64,000 bases of DNA from assembly GCA_026713545.1 (NCBI GenBank), contig JAPOOG010000072.1, forward strand, positions 1 to 64,000, written 5' to 3'. Within the stretch, counting starts at the first letter, position 1. Each line of letters begins with the position of its first letter. This DNA is from Bryobacterales bacterium. GTDB taxonomy: Bacteria; Acidobacteriota; Terriglobia; Bryobacterales; UBA6623. Positions 27,007 to 36,077 of this stretch are shown one piece after another. The translations under genes and the position numbers were made by a program. The notes beneath the pieces were generated by a model, which was given only the letters and a program-made list of their open reading frames with translations, searched no databases and was not told the origin of the DNA.

Positions 27007-27105
27007 GATGGCGGATTCACTGTGGAATGAACCCGATGCAGGGACGGCGATGACGAGCGGGCCGGTTCAGGATTTGCGCCATGCCGTCAAGGGGGCAACG
27101 AGATG
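27007..27105 (+). pseudogene. Short scrap resembling an ADOP permease N-terminus
   Basis: The plus strand reads MADSLWNEPDAGTAMTSGPV, then QDLRHAVKG, and stops at a TGA overlapping the next ATG. QDLRHAV is the cytoplasmic helix found before membrane segment 1 of ADOP permeases. It may be the scar of a deleted or replaced permease, or a chance short frame. Confidence 0.25.
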
Positions 27106-27141
27106 AGCAGGTTGATATAGGACCTTCGCTATGCGGTTCGC

Positions 27142-29547
27142 ATGCTCGCGAGGACTCCGGGGTTCACGGCGGTGGCCGGGATCTCCCTGGCGCTGGGCAT
27201 CGGCGCCAACACCGCCATCTTCAGCCTCACCTATGCCGTTCTGATGCGGCCTCTTGAGGTGGACGACCCTGACCGGCTGGCAGTGGTTTTTTCGCGCCAC
27301 GAGGGCGCAGGTCCCTACGGCACGTCCTCCTATCCCGACTACAGAGACTTTCGGGATCAAACCGACGTCTTCTCCGGACTTGCCGCCCACACGGTGGCGC
27401 CCGTCAGCTTGAGCGGCGGTGACTCGGCGCAAGTCGTTCTCGGCAAAGTCGTCACGGCGAACTATTTTTCGGTTCTCGGCGTGGACGCGGCACGCGGGCG
27501 GATGTTCCTGCCCGAGGAGGGCTATCCCTCCCGGGCGGGCGACGTTTGCGTGATCAGCGACGGGCTGTGGAAGCGGCGGTTCGGCGTCGACCCGGCCGTC
27601 GTCGGGCGCAATCTGGTCGTCAACGGCTCGCCGACCACGGTGGTCGGCATCACCCCGGAAGGCTTCCGCGGGACATGGGCCGCTCTGGAGATCGACATCT
27701 GGACTCCGATGTCGATGGTCGAACGGATGGTCCCCTTCGGGGTCGACATGGAGCGGCGGGGGAACGAGTGGCTCGCCATCGTCGGCCGGCTCAAGCCCGG
27801 CGTCATGCTCAGCCAGGCGTCTACCCGGCTGCAGGTCATTTCGAACCGGCTTGCCGAAGAGCATCCCAGCAACCGCAACAAGCGATCGGTCGTCGCCGGA
27901 TTTCATCAAGACCGGGTGCCGTTGGTCAGCGGCGCCGCCGACGCCGCCCGCGGGGTCCTGGTGATGCTGTTGGCCGTGGTCGGATTTGTCCTGCTGATTG
28001 CCTGCACGAACGTCGCCAACACGCTACTGGCGCGGGGCGTGGCCCGGCGCAGAGAGATCGCTGTGCGGCTCGCGATCGGGGCGGGGCGAGGGAAAATCGT
28101 CAGGCAACTGCTGACCGAAAGCGTCCTGTTGGCGCTGCTCGGGGGGGCCGCGGGCCTGGTGGTGGCTCGCTGGGCCATGGATGGCCTGCTTGCTCTGATG
28201 CCGACCCTGCTGGTGCCCGTGCGCTTGGAGATGGGGCTCGATGTCCCGGTGTTGCTGTTCACGCTTGCGGTATCGGTGGTAACGGGTGTTGTGTTCGGGC
28301 TCTTTCCCGCATTGCAGGCGACCAGACCGGAATTGATCCCGGCGCTGAAGGACGCCGGCGCTTTGGCAGCGGTCAGCGGCTCTCGATCGAGGCTGCGTCA
28401 CGCGCTCCTGACGGCGCAAGTCGCGCTGTCGCTGGTTTTGCTCATCGGCGCGGGACTCTTTCTGAAGAGCCTGTGGAACGCGAGTACGATCGATCCGGGT
28501 TTCAATCCCCAAGGCCTGTTGCGCGCCGGGATCAGCGTGGGACTGCAAGGGTACGACGAATCGGAAGGGCGGCGATTTCACCAAGCCCTGCTCGAGAAAG
28601 TCCGCGTGATTCCCGGCGTGCGATCAGCCGCCTGGGGCGCCCAAGTGCCGCTGGGGCCGATGGCGCGCAGCCGCAGCATTTCCGTTCCCGGGTATGAACC
28701 GAGGGAGGGGGAGTTCATGTCGTTCGGTTTCAACGGCGTCGGCCCCGGGTATTTCGAGACCATCGGCACCCCGATCCTCTTTGGCCGCGGCTTTCTGCGG
28801 AGCGACACGGCCGACAGCGAGAACGTGGTGATCGTCAACGAGGCGCTGGCGCAGCGCTTCTGGCCCGGCCGGAATCCGGTTGGAAACGCCATGGGCGTCG
28901 GCGGCGTGGAACATCGCATCATCGGCGTCGCCAAGACCGGCAAGTACCGAACCCTGGGGGAGGACCCGACTCCTTATTACTTCTTGCCCTTGGACCAACA
29001 CTACGAGCCCTTGCTGTATCTGCACGTGCGCACAGCGGGCAACGCGAGTTCCGTGGTGGCGGCCATGCTGGCGGAGATGCGCACGCTCGACCCGCATATC
29101 CCTGCGTTCGACGTGCAAACGATGAGCGACCACTTGCGCTACGCCCGCTTCCCGGCCACTCTGGCCGGCGCGATGTTCGGGGTATTCGGCGCATTGGCTC
29201 TGGTGCTGTCGGTCGTGGGAATCTACGGAGTGATCTCGTACTGGGTCAACCAGCGAACGCGGGAAATCGGCATTCGCACAGCCCTGGGCGCCGCGCGCGG
29301 CGATGTCATCAGGATGGTGCTCCGGAGGGGCCTCGTGCTCACCTGCGGAGGAATCGTCTGCGGGCTTCTCGCCGCCGCCGCGCTGAGCCGGCTGGTTGCC
29401 CGGTTTCTGTACGAGGCGGACCCGCTGAACGCGGAGATGTTCCTGGGCGCGTCGCTGGTGTTGGTGCTGGTCACACTTGCGGCTTGCTATGTGCCCGCGC
29501 GGCGGGCGACCAAGGTCGATCCGATGACGGCATTGCGATACGAGTAG
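27142..29547 (+). CDS. MacB/FtsX-type (ADOP) ABC permease; expected 5' end interrupted by an amber codon
   Basis: An 801-residue permease of the acidobacterial duplicated type. It has the first MacB-like periplasmic domain, a membrane block (LLAVVGFVLLIACTNVANTL), a second copy with VVGIYGVISYWVNQRTREIG, and the ending YVPARRATKVDPMTALRYE. In-frame upstream sequence reads MSRLI, TAG (27118-27120), then DLRYAVRMLARTPG from an ATG at 27103. Homologues normally read MxxLxQDLRYAVRML, so the TAG replaces a probable CAG. Translation from the ATG at 27142 would lose most of the cytoplasmic helix but keep every membrane segment. It may therefore be functional, weakened, or a fresh pseudogene. It sits between the ATPase and the TolC-type gene. 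Confidence 0.85.
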   Translation: MLARTPGFTAVAGISLALGIGANTAIFSLTYAVLMRPLEVDDPDRLAVVFSRHEGAGPYGTSSYPDYRDFRDQTDVFSGLAAHTVAPVSLSGGDSAQVVLGKVVTANYFSVLGVDAARGRMFLPEEGYPSRAGDVCVISDGLWKRRFGVDPAVVGRNLVVNGSPTTVVGITPEGFRGTWAALEIDIWTPMSMVERMVPFGVDMERRGNEWLAIVGRLKPGVMLSQASTRLQVISNRLAEEHPSNRNKRSVVAGFHQDRVPLVSGAADAARGVLVMLLAVVGFVLLIACTNVANTLLARGVARRREIAVRLAIGAGRGKIVRQLLTESVLLALLGGAAGLVVARWAMDGLLALMPTLLVPVRLEMGLDVPVLLFTLAVSVVTGVVFGLFPALQATRPELIPALKDAGALAAVSGSRSRLRHALLTAQVALSLVLLIGAGLFLKSLWNASTIDPGFNPQGLLRAGISVGLQGYDESEGRRFHQALLEKVRVIPGVRSAAWGAQVPLGPMARSRSISVPGYEPREGEFMSFGFNGVGPGYFETIGTPILFGRGFLRSDTADSENVVIVNEALAQRFWPGRNPVGNAMGVGGVEHRIIGVAKTGKYRTLGEDPTPYYFLPLDQHYEPLLYLHVRTAGNASSVVAAMLAEMRTLDPHIPAFDVQTMSDHLRYARFPATLAGAMFGVFGALALVLSVVGIYGVISYWVNQRTREIGIRTALGAARGDVIRMVLRRGLVLTCGGIVCGLLAAAALSRLVARFLYEADPLNAEMFLGASLVLVLVTLAACYVPARRATKVDPMTALRYE

Positions 29548-29587
29548 CCATGTTCCTGACAAGCGATTTCCGGAGTTTGTTTTGCCG

Positions 29588-31501
29588 ATGAACCTGACAA
29601 AGCTGTGCGCCGTCTTTCTCGCAACGCATCTTGCTTTCGCGCCGCTGATGGCGCAGATGCCGGCGACTTCCGGCGAGCGGGACTACAGCATCGGTCCGGA
29701 CACCTGGCCGAACCTCTTCCACGCTTTCCGGATGCCCGACGTGCCCTACGTAGAGGAGGGGAACTCGCCGCGGCTCGACGAGCTGATCCATGACGGCAAG
29801 CTGTACCTGTCGCTGAGCGACGCTATCGCCCTGGCGCTGGAAAACAACCTGGACGTGGCCGTCTCGCGCTTCTCGCGAAAGATCGCCGAAACGCAGCTCC
29901 TGCGCGCGAAGACGGGCGGGGCCGTATCGGGGGCGCAGGGCGGCGTCAGCGCGGCCTCGACCGGGGCCTCTTCGGCTGCCACGAGCGGCGTCGCGGGCCG
30001 GGGGGCCGTTTCCGGCCGAGCAACAACCGATGGGAGGGGCGCGGCCGGCGTTGCCGGCTCGGGCGCCTCCGGGGGACTCAACCTCGATCCCGTCCTTTCG
30101 GCGCGCTTCGCCCTGCAACACAACAGCGCCCCGACTTTCAGCGACTTCACGACCGGCACCAACTTCCTGGTCAACGACGACACTTTCTCACGGATCTCCA
30201 TCGGCAAGAGTTTTTGGAGCGGCGCTTCCGGTTCTCTTTCATGGACCACGCAGCGCTCCTTCTCCAACTCCCTTCGCTCGAACTTCAACCCTTTCTCGAC
30301 TTCCGATGTGCGTCTGGATTTCCGACAACCGCTCCTGCAGGGATTCGGCCGAGTGAACAAGATCAGCCTTCGAGTCGCCCGCAACAACCTGGAGTCCTCG
30401 GATCTGCAATTCCGAGAGCAAGTGATCTTTACCGTGGCATCGATTCAGCGGCTCTATTGGGATCTCGTCCGGTTTCGCGCCGAGGTCGAGAGCAGCCTCG
30501 AGGATCTACGGCTGGCCCGACAGCTCTACGAGGGCAACCGGGAGCGTGTGGAGATCGGCAAGCTGGCGCCCATCGACCTGATCGAGTCCGAAGCCGAGGT
30601 CGGGCAGAGGGAACAGGAACTGACCATTGCGCTCACCGCGGTGCGGGAACAGGAAGGGACTCTGAAGACCGCGCTCAGCAAGAACGGTCTGGCGAGCCCC
30701 TTTCTGCTCGAGGTCGAGGTCATCCCCACCGATCATGTGGAAGTGCCCGCAACTCTCGAGATCAAGCCCCTGCGGGAACTGATGAACATGGCGCTAACGT
30801 CACGCCCGGATATTGCGCAGGCCCGTCTGCAACTCGAAAACGCCGATATCCTGCTCAAGGGGACCCGTAACAGCCTGCTGCCATCGGTCGACCTCGTCGC
30901 CAGCATGACGAACAACGGGCTGGCCGGAGATCTGAATCCCAACCTGATGCTCTTGCCGGGGCAGGTCCCGAACACTCCGGATTTTTTCATCGGGGGGCTC
31001 GGCAAGGCGCTGGGGCAGGTGTTCCGCCGCAATTTCCCCGACTATTCGGTTGGCTTGTCCGTCTCGATACCGCTCAGGAACCGCCGCGCGCAGGCGGACG
31101 CGGCCAACGCCTTGTTGCGGCGCCGGCAGAGCCAACTGCGGATGCACCAACAGGTCAACGAGATTCGGCGCGAGGTTCAGTCGGCGGTGGTCGGCTTGGA
31201 ACAGGCGCATGCGCGCTACCTGGCGGCGCGAGCGACACGTGAACTCCGCGAAAAGATGCTCGACGGCGAGGAGCAGAAATTCAAGCTCGGTTACTCGGAC
31301 ACATTCAAGGTTGTCCAACGGCAGCGCTCCCTGGCGCAGTCGCGGGCCGGCGAGATATTGACCCGGAACGAGTTTGTGATCGAGCGGACGAACCTGGATG
31401 AAATCACCGGCCAAACGCTTGCCGCAAACAACATCTCGATCGATGAAGCACTTGACGGCAGAGTGTCCAAGAGGCCGGATCCGATTCCCGTTTCGCGGTG
31501 A
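29588..31501 (+). CDS. TolC-family outer-membrane efflux protein with a Gly/Ala-rich insert
   Basis: With the ATG at 29588 the product is 637 residues. It has a signal peptide (MNLTKLCAVFLATHLAFAPL, then MAQ) and two outer-membrane-efflux repeats made of long helices, for example LYLSLSDAIALALENNLDVA and IQRLYWDLVRFRAEVESSLE, and FRRNFPDYSVGLSVSIPLRN in the second half. Residues about 110-163 form a low-complexity Gly/Ala/Ser-rich insert not found in typical TolC proteins of about 450-500 residues; it interrupts the first helical hairpin region. The protein should form the exit duct of the pump whose adaptor, ATPase and permeases are encoded around it. The upstream TTG at 29582 is a less likely start. 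Confidence 0.88.
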   Translation: MNLTKLCAVFLATHLAFAPLMAQMPATSGERDYSIGPDTWPNLFHAFRMPDVPYVEEGNSPRLDELIHDGKLYLSLSDAIALALENNLDVAVSRFSRKIAETQLLRAKTGGAVSGAQGGVSAASTGASSAATSGVAGRGAVSGRATTDGRGAAGVAGSGASGGLNLDPVLSARFALQHNSAPTFSDFTTGTNFLVNDDTFSRISIGKSFWSGASGSLSWTTQRSFSNSLRSNFNPFSTSDVRLDFRQPLLQGFGRVNKISLRVARNNLESSDLQFREQVIFTVASIQRLYWDLVRFRAEVESSLEDLRLARQLYEGNRERVEIGKLAPIDLIESEAEVGQREQELTIALTAVREQEGTLKTALSKNGLASPFLLEVEVIPTDHVEVPATLEIKPLRELMNMALTSRPDIAQARLQLENADILLKGTRNSLLPSVDLVASMTNNGLAGDLNPNLMLLPGQVPNTPDFFIGGLGKALGQVFRRNFPDYSVGLSVSIPLRNRRAQADAANALLRRRQSQLRMHQQVNEIRREVQSAVVGLEQAHARYLAARATRELREKMLDGEEQKFKLGYSDTFKVVQRQRSLAQSRAGEILTRNEFVIERTNLDEITGQTLAANNISIDEALDGRVSKRPDPIPVSR

Positions 31502-31539
31502 GGGACAGGAGCAATGCTTAGGGTATTGGGAGGTTAACC

Positions 31540-33912
31540 ATGAGAGGAGCCCTTCGTGGTTTTTGGAGAAGCCCGCTTGTCGTGGCCCTCGCCGTGGTTA
31601 CGCTGGCCCTAGGCCTGGGTGTCGCCACGGCCGTATTCGGAGTCGTCGACGTCCTCCTCATCAGGTCTCTGCCTTACCCGAACTCCGAAAGGCTCGTCGA
31701 GCTATGGTGGGAACGAGTCCCGGGCAGTACCACTCCCAACTTAAGGGGTGCTGAGATCGTTGATGCGCTCCGTGAAGAAGCACGATTGTTCTCCACCGTT
31801 GAGAGCTATCAGTTGGGAGGCGCGACCATCACGGGGGCAGGCGAACCCGAATTCGTTACCGCCCCTCGTATTTCACCCGGCCTCCTCCACCTGCTCGGCG
31901 TCGCGCCGCGCAGAGGGCGGCTCTTCTACGATGAGGATGCCTTGCCGGGCGCACGGGTCGCCTTGATCAGTGAACGACTCTGGCTGAAGCGGTTCGGGGG
32001 CGACGCTTCGGCTGTGGGCGGCCGTATTTCGATTGATGAAGAACCGCACACGATCATTGGAGTGTTACCTGGGGATTTCGGGTTCCCTGTACAAAGAGCG
32101 GACGTGTGGCGGCCTTTGGCCATGGATTCACGCCGCCCCTTCATGGCGATCGCAGCCTTGCAGCCGGGCGTGCCGCGAGAAGGCGCCGGGGATCGACTGC
32201 GTGCCGTTTCCGGGAACTTGCGGCAAGCCGGCGTGCTGCGTGGCGACTCCGGCGACTTGCTGATCAAGGAGTTGCTGCAGTTGAGGCAGTCCCGTCGACG
32301 CGCCGCCGCTTTCTATGTGCTGTTGGCTGCCGTGGCGCTGGTCTTGCTGGTGGCCTGCGGGAACGTGGCGAACCTTTTTCTCGTTCGGGCGCACGGCCGC
32401 GAGAGCCGCTTCGCCATCATGAAGGCGCTCGGCGCGAGACGGTCCGACCTTCTGCGCCAGTCGGTCTGGGAGGGCCTTGTCCTGGCGCTGCTCAGTGGAT
32501 GCGGCGCTCTCCTGGTTGCCGAAGCGTGCCTCGCAGGTATCGCTCGGATCATGCCGCCGGAGATGACCTACTTTTCCAGCGCCGCCGTGACGGTCGATGG
32601 GCGTTTCCTCGGGTTCGCGGTGCTGCTCTCCACGGTGACCTGTCTGGCCGTAACCGTCATCCCGTCATTCAGGGTTTCGGGAACTCATCTGGTCGAGTCG
32701 CTGAAAGGCCGGACTGTCCAACAAGCAGGCGCGCATAGCCGGTGGCAGTCGGCTCTGGTCGTTGCTCAGCTTGCGGTTGTCCTGGTCCTGTTGGCGGGTT
32801 CCGGCCTGCTCTTACGGAGCTTCGTGCGGTTAGTGAACGTCGACCCCGGATTCGACACGGAAGACCTGCTGGTCTTCGAGCCTCTACTCCGGGGTGACCG
32901 CTATCGGGCTCCGGGCGCCAGGCTCAGCTTTCTCGAACAGTTGGATGAGTTGGTGGAAGACTCGGGCGGCGTGCGAAGCGCGACTTTTGCATCCAGTGCG
33001 CCTCCTGACAGCGACCATTCCTTCGGCATTCAGCCCGAGGCGGAAGGCCGACAGGCCGTCGACGCGTCCGGCCTCAACCTGCCGCACGTGGATGTGGCTC
33101 CGGACTACTTTGCCACGATGGGCATCCCGCTCATCGCGGGGCGCACGTTCAGCAGCGACGATCCGGATACCGTCGTGATCGTGAACGAGGTCCTGGCAAG
33201 GCGCTACTGGGGAAACGACTCCCCTCTCGGCCGCCGTTTCCGCCTCGATGCGGACGAGCCGTGGCACACCGTTATCGGCGTTGCCCGGGACGTCAAGCAA
33301 AGCGGGCTCGACGACCCGATGGGTGACGGCATGGAATTGTATTTTCCTTACTCGCGGACGAAAGGGAGGGAGAGCTCCGACTTCATCGTCCGCACGGATG
33401 GGACGGACGCTGCCGTCGTGGCGCGGCAGGTGAAGGAACTCTTGTGGAGGCTGGACCGAAATCTGCCCATCCGTCAGGTGATGACGATGGAGCGGCGCCT
33501 CGGCGAATCGGTGGCGAGACCAAGGTTTTTGATCGTGCTGGTGAGCATCTTCGCTTTGCTCGGCGTCCTTCTGGCGGGTATCGGGGTTTACGGCACCACG
33601 GCGTACTGGGTGGCTCAGCGAATACGGGAGATCGGTCTGCGGATTGCGCTGGGCGCGACACGCAGGCAGATTGTCGGGCTCGTTCTGGGGCGAGGCCTGC
33701 GGCTGGCGGCGCTGGGTGTGGGCATCGGCCTGTCGGGCGCAATGGCGACGCTGCACGTTCTGGAGTCTTTCCTGTTCGCCACTGACCCAAGCGATGCGGA
33801 GACGCTGACCGGCGTTACGGTTCTGCTTGTGTCCCTGGTGCTCATCGCCTGTTACTTGCCGGCTCTAAGAGCCGGCAGACTCGATCCCGCTGACGTGCTG
33901 CGGAGTGAGTGA
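31540..33912 (+). CDS. Second MacB/FtsX-type (ADOP) ABC permease
   Basis: A 790-residue permease starting MRGALRGFWRSPLVVALAVV. It has two MacB-like periplasmic domains and FtsX membrane blocks (FYVLLAAVALVLLVACGNVA; VSIFALLGVLLAGIGVYGTT), then VAQRIREIGLRIALGA and the ending LPALRAGRLDPADVLRSE. It is only moderately similar by eye to the permease at 27142, so it is a diverged paralogue and not a recent copy. A GGGAGG site sits 6 bases before the ATG. An ABC ATPase gene with a frameshift follows 60 bases downstream. If that ATPase is dead, this permease might depend on the ATPase at 26269. Confidence 0.9.
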   Translation: MRGALRGFWRSPLVVALAVVTLALGLGVATAVFGVVDVLLIRSLPYPNSERLVELWWERVPGSTTPNLRGAEIVDALREEARLFSTVESYQLGGATITGAGEPEFVTAPRISPGLLHLLGVAPRRGRLFYDEDALPGARVALISERLWLKRFGGDASAVGGRISIDEEPHTIIGVLPGDFGFPVQRADVWRPLAMDSRRPFMAIAALQPGVPREGAGDRLRAVSGNLRQAGVLRGDSGDLLIKELLQLRQSRRRAAAFYVLLAAVALVLLVACGNVANLFLVRAHGRESRFAIMKALGARRSDLLRQSVWEGLVLALLSGCGALLVAEACLAGIARIMPPEMTYFSSAAVTVDGRFLGFAVLLSTVTCLAVTVIPSFRVSGTHLVESLKGRTVQQAGAHSRWQSALVVAQLAVVLVLLAGSGLLLRSFVRLVNVDPGFDTEDLLVFEPLLRGDRYRAPGARLSFLEQLDELVEDSGGVRSATFASSAPPDSDHSFGIQPEAEGRQAVDASGLNLPHVDVAPDYFATMGIPLIAGRTFSSDDPDTVVIVNEVLARRYWGNDSPLGRRFRLDADEPWHTVIGVARDVKQSGLDDPMGDGMELYFPYSRTKGRESSDFIVRTDGTDAAVVARQVKELLWRLDRNLPIRQVMTMERRLGESVARPRFLIVLVSIFALLGVLLAGIGVYGTTAYWVAQRIREIGLRIALGATRRQIVGLVLGRGLRLAALGVGIGLSGAMATLHVLESFLFATDPSDAETLTGVTVLLVSLVLIACYLPALRAGRLDPADVLRSE

Positions 33913-33972
33913 GCCCGTTTTGTAAGCCCTGACGTTGCTGCGATACAAGTCAAGGTGAAGTCTGGACCAACT

Positions 33973-34646
33973 ATGATCAAACTCAGAGACCTTGAGAAAT
34001 TCCATGTCAGCGGCTTCGGCAAGACGTTCGTCCTGCGCCGGATCAACCTCGATATCAGCGAAGGCGAATTCGTTACGATCATGGGCCGTCGGGGGCCGGG
34101 AAATCGACCTTGCTGGGCATCCTGGGCATGCTGGACGGCGACTTCGAGGGAGAGTTTCACTTTCTCGATCAACACGTCCACAAGCTCAAGCCGCGCCAGC
34201 GGGCGGAACTCAACAAGCAGTACATCGGTTTCGTCTTCCAGAGCTATCATCTGCTCGACGACATGACGGTCTACGAGACCCTCGCCCTGCCGCTCTCCTA
34301 CCGCAACATCAGCCGCAAGGAGCGTCAGTCGATTGTCGCCGACGTGCTCGACCGCTTTCACATCGTCGCCAAGAAAGACCTTTTCCCGAACCAACTCTCC
34401 GGCGGTCAGCAGCAACTCGTCGCCGTGGCGCGAGCCATCGTGGCCCGTCCGAAACTGATTCTGGCCGACGAGCCGACCGGCAACCTGCATTCCGCACAAG
34501 GCAAGGAAATCATGGAGTTGTTCAAGAAACTCAACGAGGAGGAGACCACGATCATCCAGGTCACGCACTCGGAAGACAACGCCGCGTACAGCAACCGCAT
34601 CATCAACCTGCGCGATGGTTGGGTTGTGGACACCGAAGATGTCTAG
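33973..34646 (+). pseudogene. MacB/LolD-type ABC ATPase gene with a one-base deletion in the P-loop
   Basis: The first part reads MIKLRDLEKFHVSGFGKTFV to GEFVTIMGR; the second, one frame over, reads LLGILGMLDGDF onward, with Q-loop YIGFVFQSYHLLDD, signature LSGGQQQLVAVARAI, Walker [14 protein letters not shown] and switch VTHSEDNAAYSNRI. Adding one C at 34084-34087 (GGCCG to GGCCCG) restores MGPSGAGKSTLLG, a perfect Walker A, and the total length becomes an exact 224 codons plus stop. The lesion therefore lies in the nucleotide-binding loop itself. The gene is either newly inactivated, mis-sequenced in a C/G run, or expressed by slippage, which I consider least likely. Confidence 0.85.
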
Positions 34647-34708
34647 TACCGGCTTGTCGTTCTTCGTTGCGCCGCCGCGCTACCGTCTCTGCGTACCACC
34701 GCACCGCC

Positions 34709-36058
34709 ATGCCGAAAGTTCTTATCGCTGACGACCAACCGGACGTCCTCACGGCTTTGCGTCTCCTGCTCAAGGGAGAAGGCTACGAGACGAAAACGGC
34801 GGCCACGCCCGCGCAGGTCCTCGAGTCGGTCTCCGCGGACGAGTTCGATGTCGTCCTGATCGACTTGAATTACACGCGGGATACGACCTCGGGACAAGAA
34901 GGGCTTGACCTGCTGTCGCAGCTTCGGGCGATCGACTCCACTCTGCCGGTGGTCGTGATGACGGCCTGGGGGAGCGTCGAGCTCGCCGTGGAGGCGATGC
35001 GCCGCGGCGCCCGAGATTTCGTGCAGAAGCCGTGGGACAACACGCGGCTCTTGAGCATCGTCCGCGCACAGGCCGAACTGGCGCGTGCGCTTCGGAGCGA
35101 GCGCCGCCTGCGAGTGGAGAACGAAATCCTGCGCGGCGGCGGCCTGCCGACCCTGATCGCGGAGTCGGCTGTGATGAAGCCCGTCCTGGAGGTGATCGCA
35201 CAGGTCGGCCCCTCCGACGCCAACGTGCTCATCACCGGCGAGCACGGCACGGGCAAGGAGGTCGTCGCGCAGACCCTGCACCAGATCTCGCCGCGCGCCG
35301 GGAACGCCATGATTTCCGTCAACGTCGGCGGCCTGGCCGAGGGGGTGTTCGAAAGCGAGATCTTCGGGCATACGAAAGGCGCGTTTACCGGCGCAGCTTC
35401 GGACCGCATCGGCCGCTTCGAGTTGGCTCATCAGGGAACGTTGTTCCTCGATGAAATCGCCAATATCACTCCGGACCGGCAGGCGCGTCTTCTGCGCGTT
35501 CTCGAGACCGGTGAAGTCGAGCGCGTCGGCTCATCGAAGACCCGCAAGGTTGACGTGCGGGTGCTGTCGGCGACCAACGCGGACCTGCGCCGCGAAGTCG
35601 AGCAAGGACGGTTTCGCGATGACCTGCTGTACCGGCTGAACACGGTGGAAATCCATCTACCGCCGCTGCGGGAGCGCGCAGACGACATCCCCGCGCTTGC
35701 CGCGCACTTCCTCGAGACGGCCAGAAGTCGCTACGGCAAGCGGCCGGAGCGATTCGATGCGGCGGCGATGGATTCGCTGCTACACCATCCCTGGCCGGGC
35801 AATGTGCGCGAATTGAATCACGTCGTCCAGAGGGGAGTGCTGATGGCAAAGGGCGAACAGGTGACCGAAGCGGACCTGGGCCTTGCCGCTCCCGTTTCCG
35901 GCGCTCTCCGGCTGGAGGAGATGAGTCTGGAAGGGGTCGAGCGATACCTCATCAAGAAGACGCTCGAAAGGTGCAAGGGCAGCGTCAGCGACGCGGCGAA
36001 GGAGCTGGGCCTGAGCCGCAGCGCCATGTACCGGCGGCTGCAAAAACACGGCCTTTAG
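34709..36058 (+). CDS. Sigma-54-dependent response regulator (NtrC family)
   Basis: A 449-residue three-domain regulator. The receiver domain starts [13 protein letters not shown] with the phospho-acceptor Asp 52 in VLIDLNY and Lys in VQKPWDN. The AAA domain has Walker [17 protein letters not shown] and the sigma-54 contact loop GAFTGA at 224-229, then Walker [11 protein letters not shown]. The Fis-type HTH is at the C-terminus ([20 protein letters not shown]). The ATG at 34709 is the natural start; a much longer open frame upstream overlaps the ABC ATPase gene and is a shadow. It is 19 bases from the kinase gene, so they form a two-component pair, probably controlling the adjoining efflux genes by sigma-54 promoters. 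Confidence 0.94.
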   Translation: MPKVLIADDQPDVLTALRLLLKGEGYETKTAATPAQVLESVSADEFDVVLIDLNYTRDTTSGQEGLDLLSQLRAIDSTLPVVVMTAWGSVELAVEAMRRGARDFVQKPWDNTRLLSIVRAQAELARALRSERRLRVENEILRGGGLPTLIAESAVMKPVLEVIAQVGPSDANVLITGEHGTGKEVVAQTLHQISPRAGNAMISVNVGGLAEGVFESEIFGHTKGAFTGAASDRIGRFELAHQGTLFLDEIANITPDRQARLLRVLETGEVERVGSSKTRKVDVRVLSATNADLRREVEQGRFRDDLLYRLNTVEIHLPPLRERADDIPALAAHFLETARSRYGKRPERFDAAAMDSLLHHPWPGNVRELNHVVQRGVLMAKGEQVTEADLGLAAPVSGALRLEEMSLEGVERYLIKKTLERCKGSVSDAAKELGLSRSAMYRRLQKHGL

Positions 36059-36077
36059 GCGCAAGGAAGCGAGTCTC

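Noticed and set aside
33992..34708. Upstream extension of the response-regulator frame through the ABC ATPase gene
   Set aside because: The extension reads low-complexity Arg-rich sequence, while the ABC ATPase is coded in the other frames; the natural start is ATG 34709.
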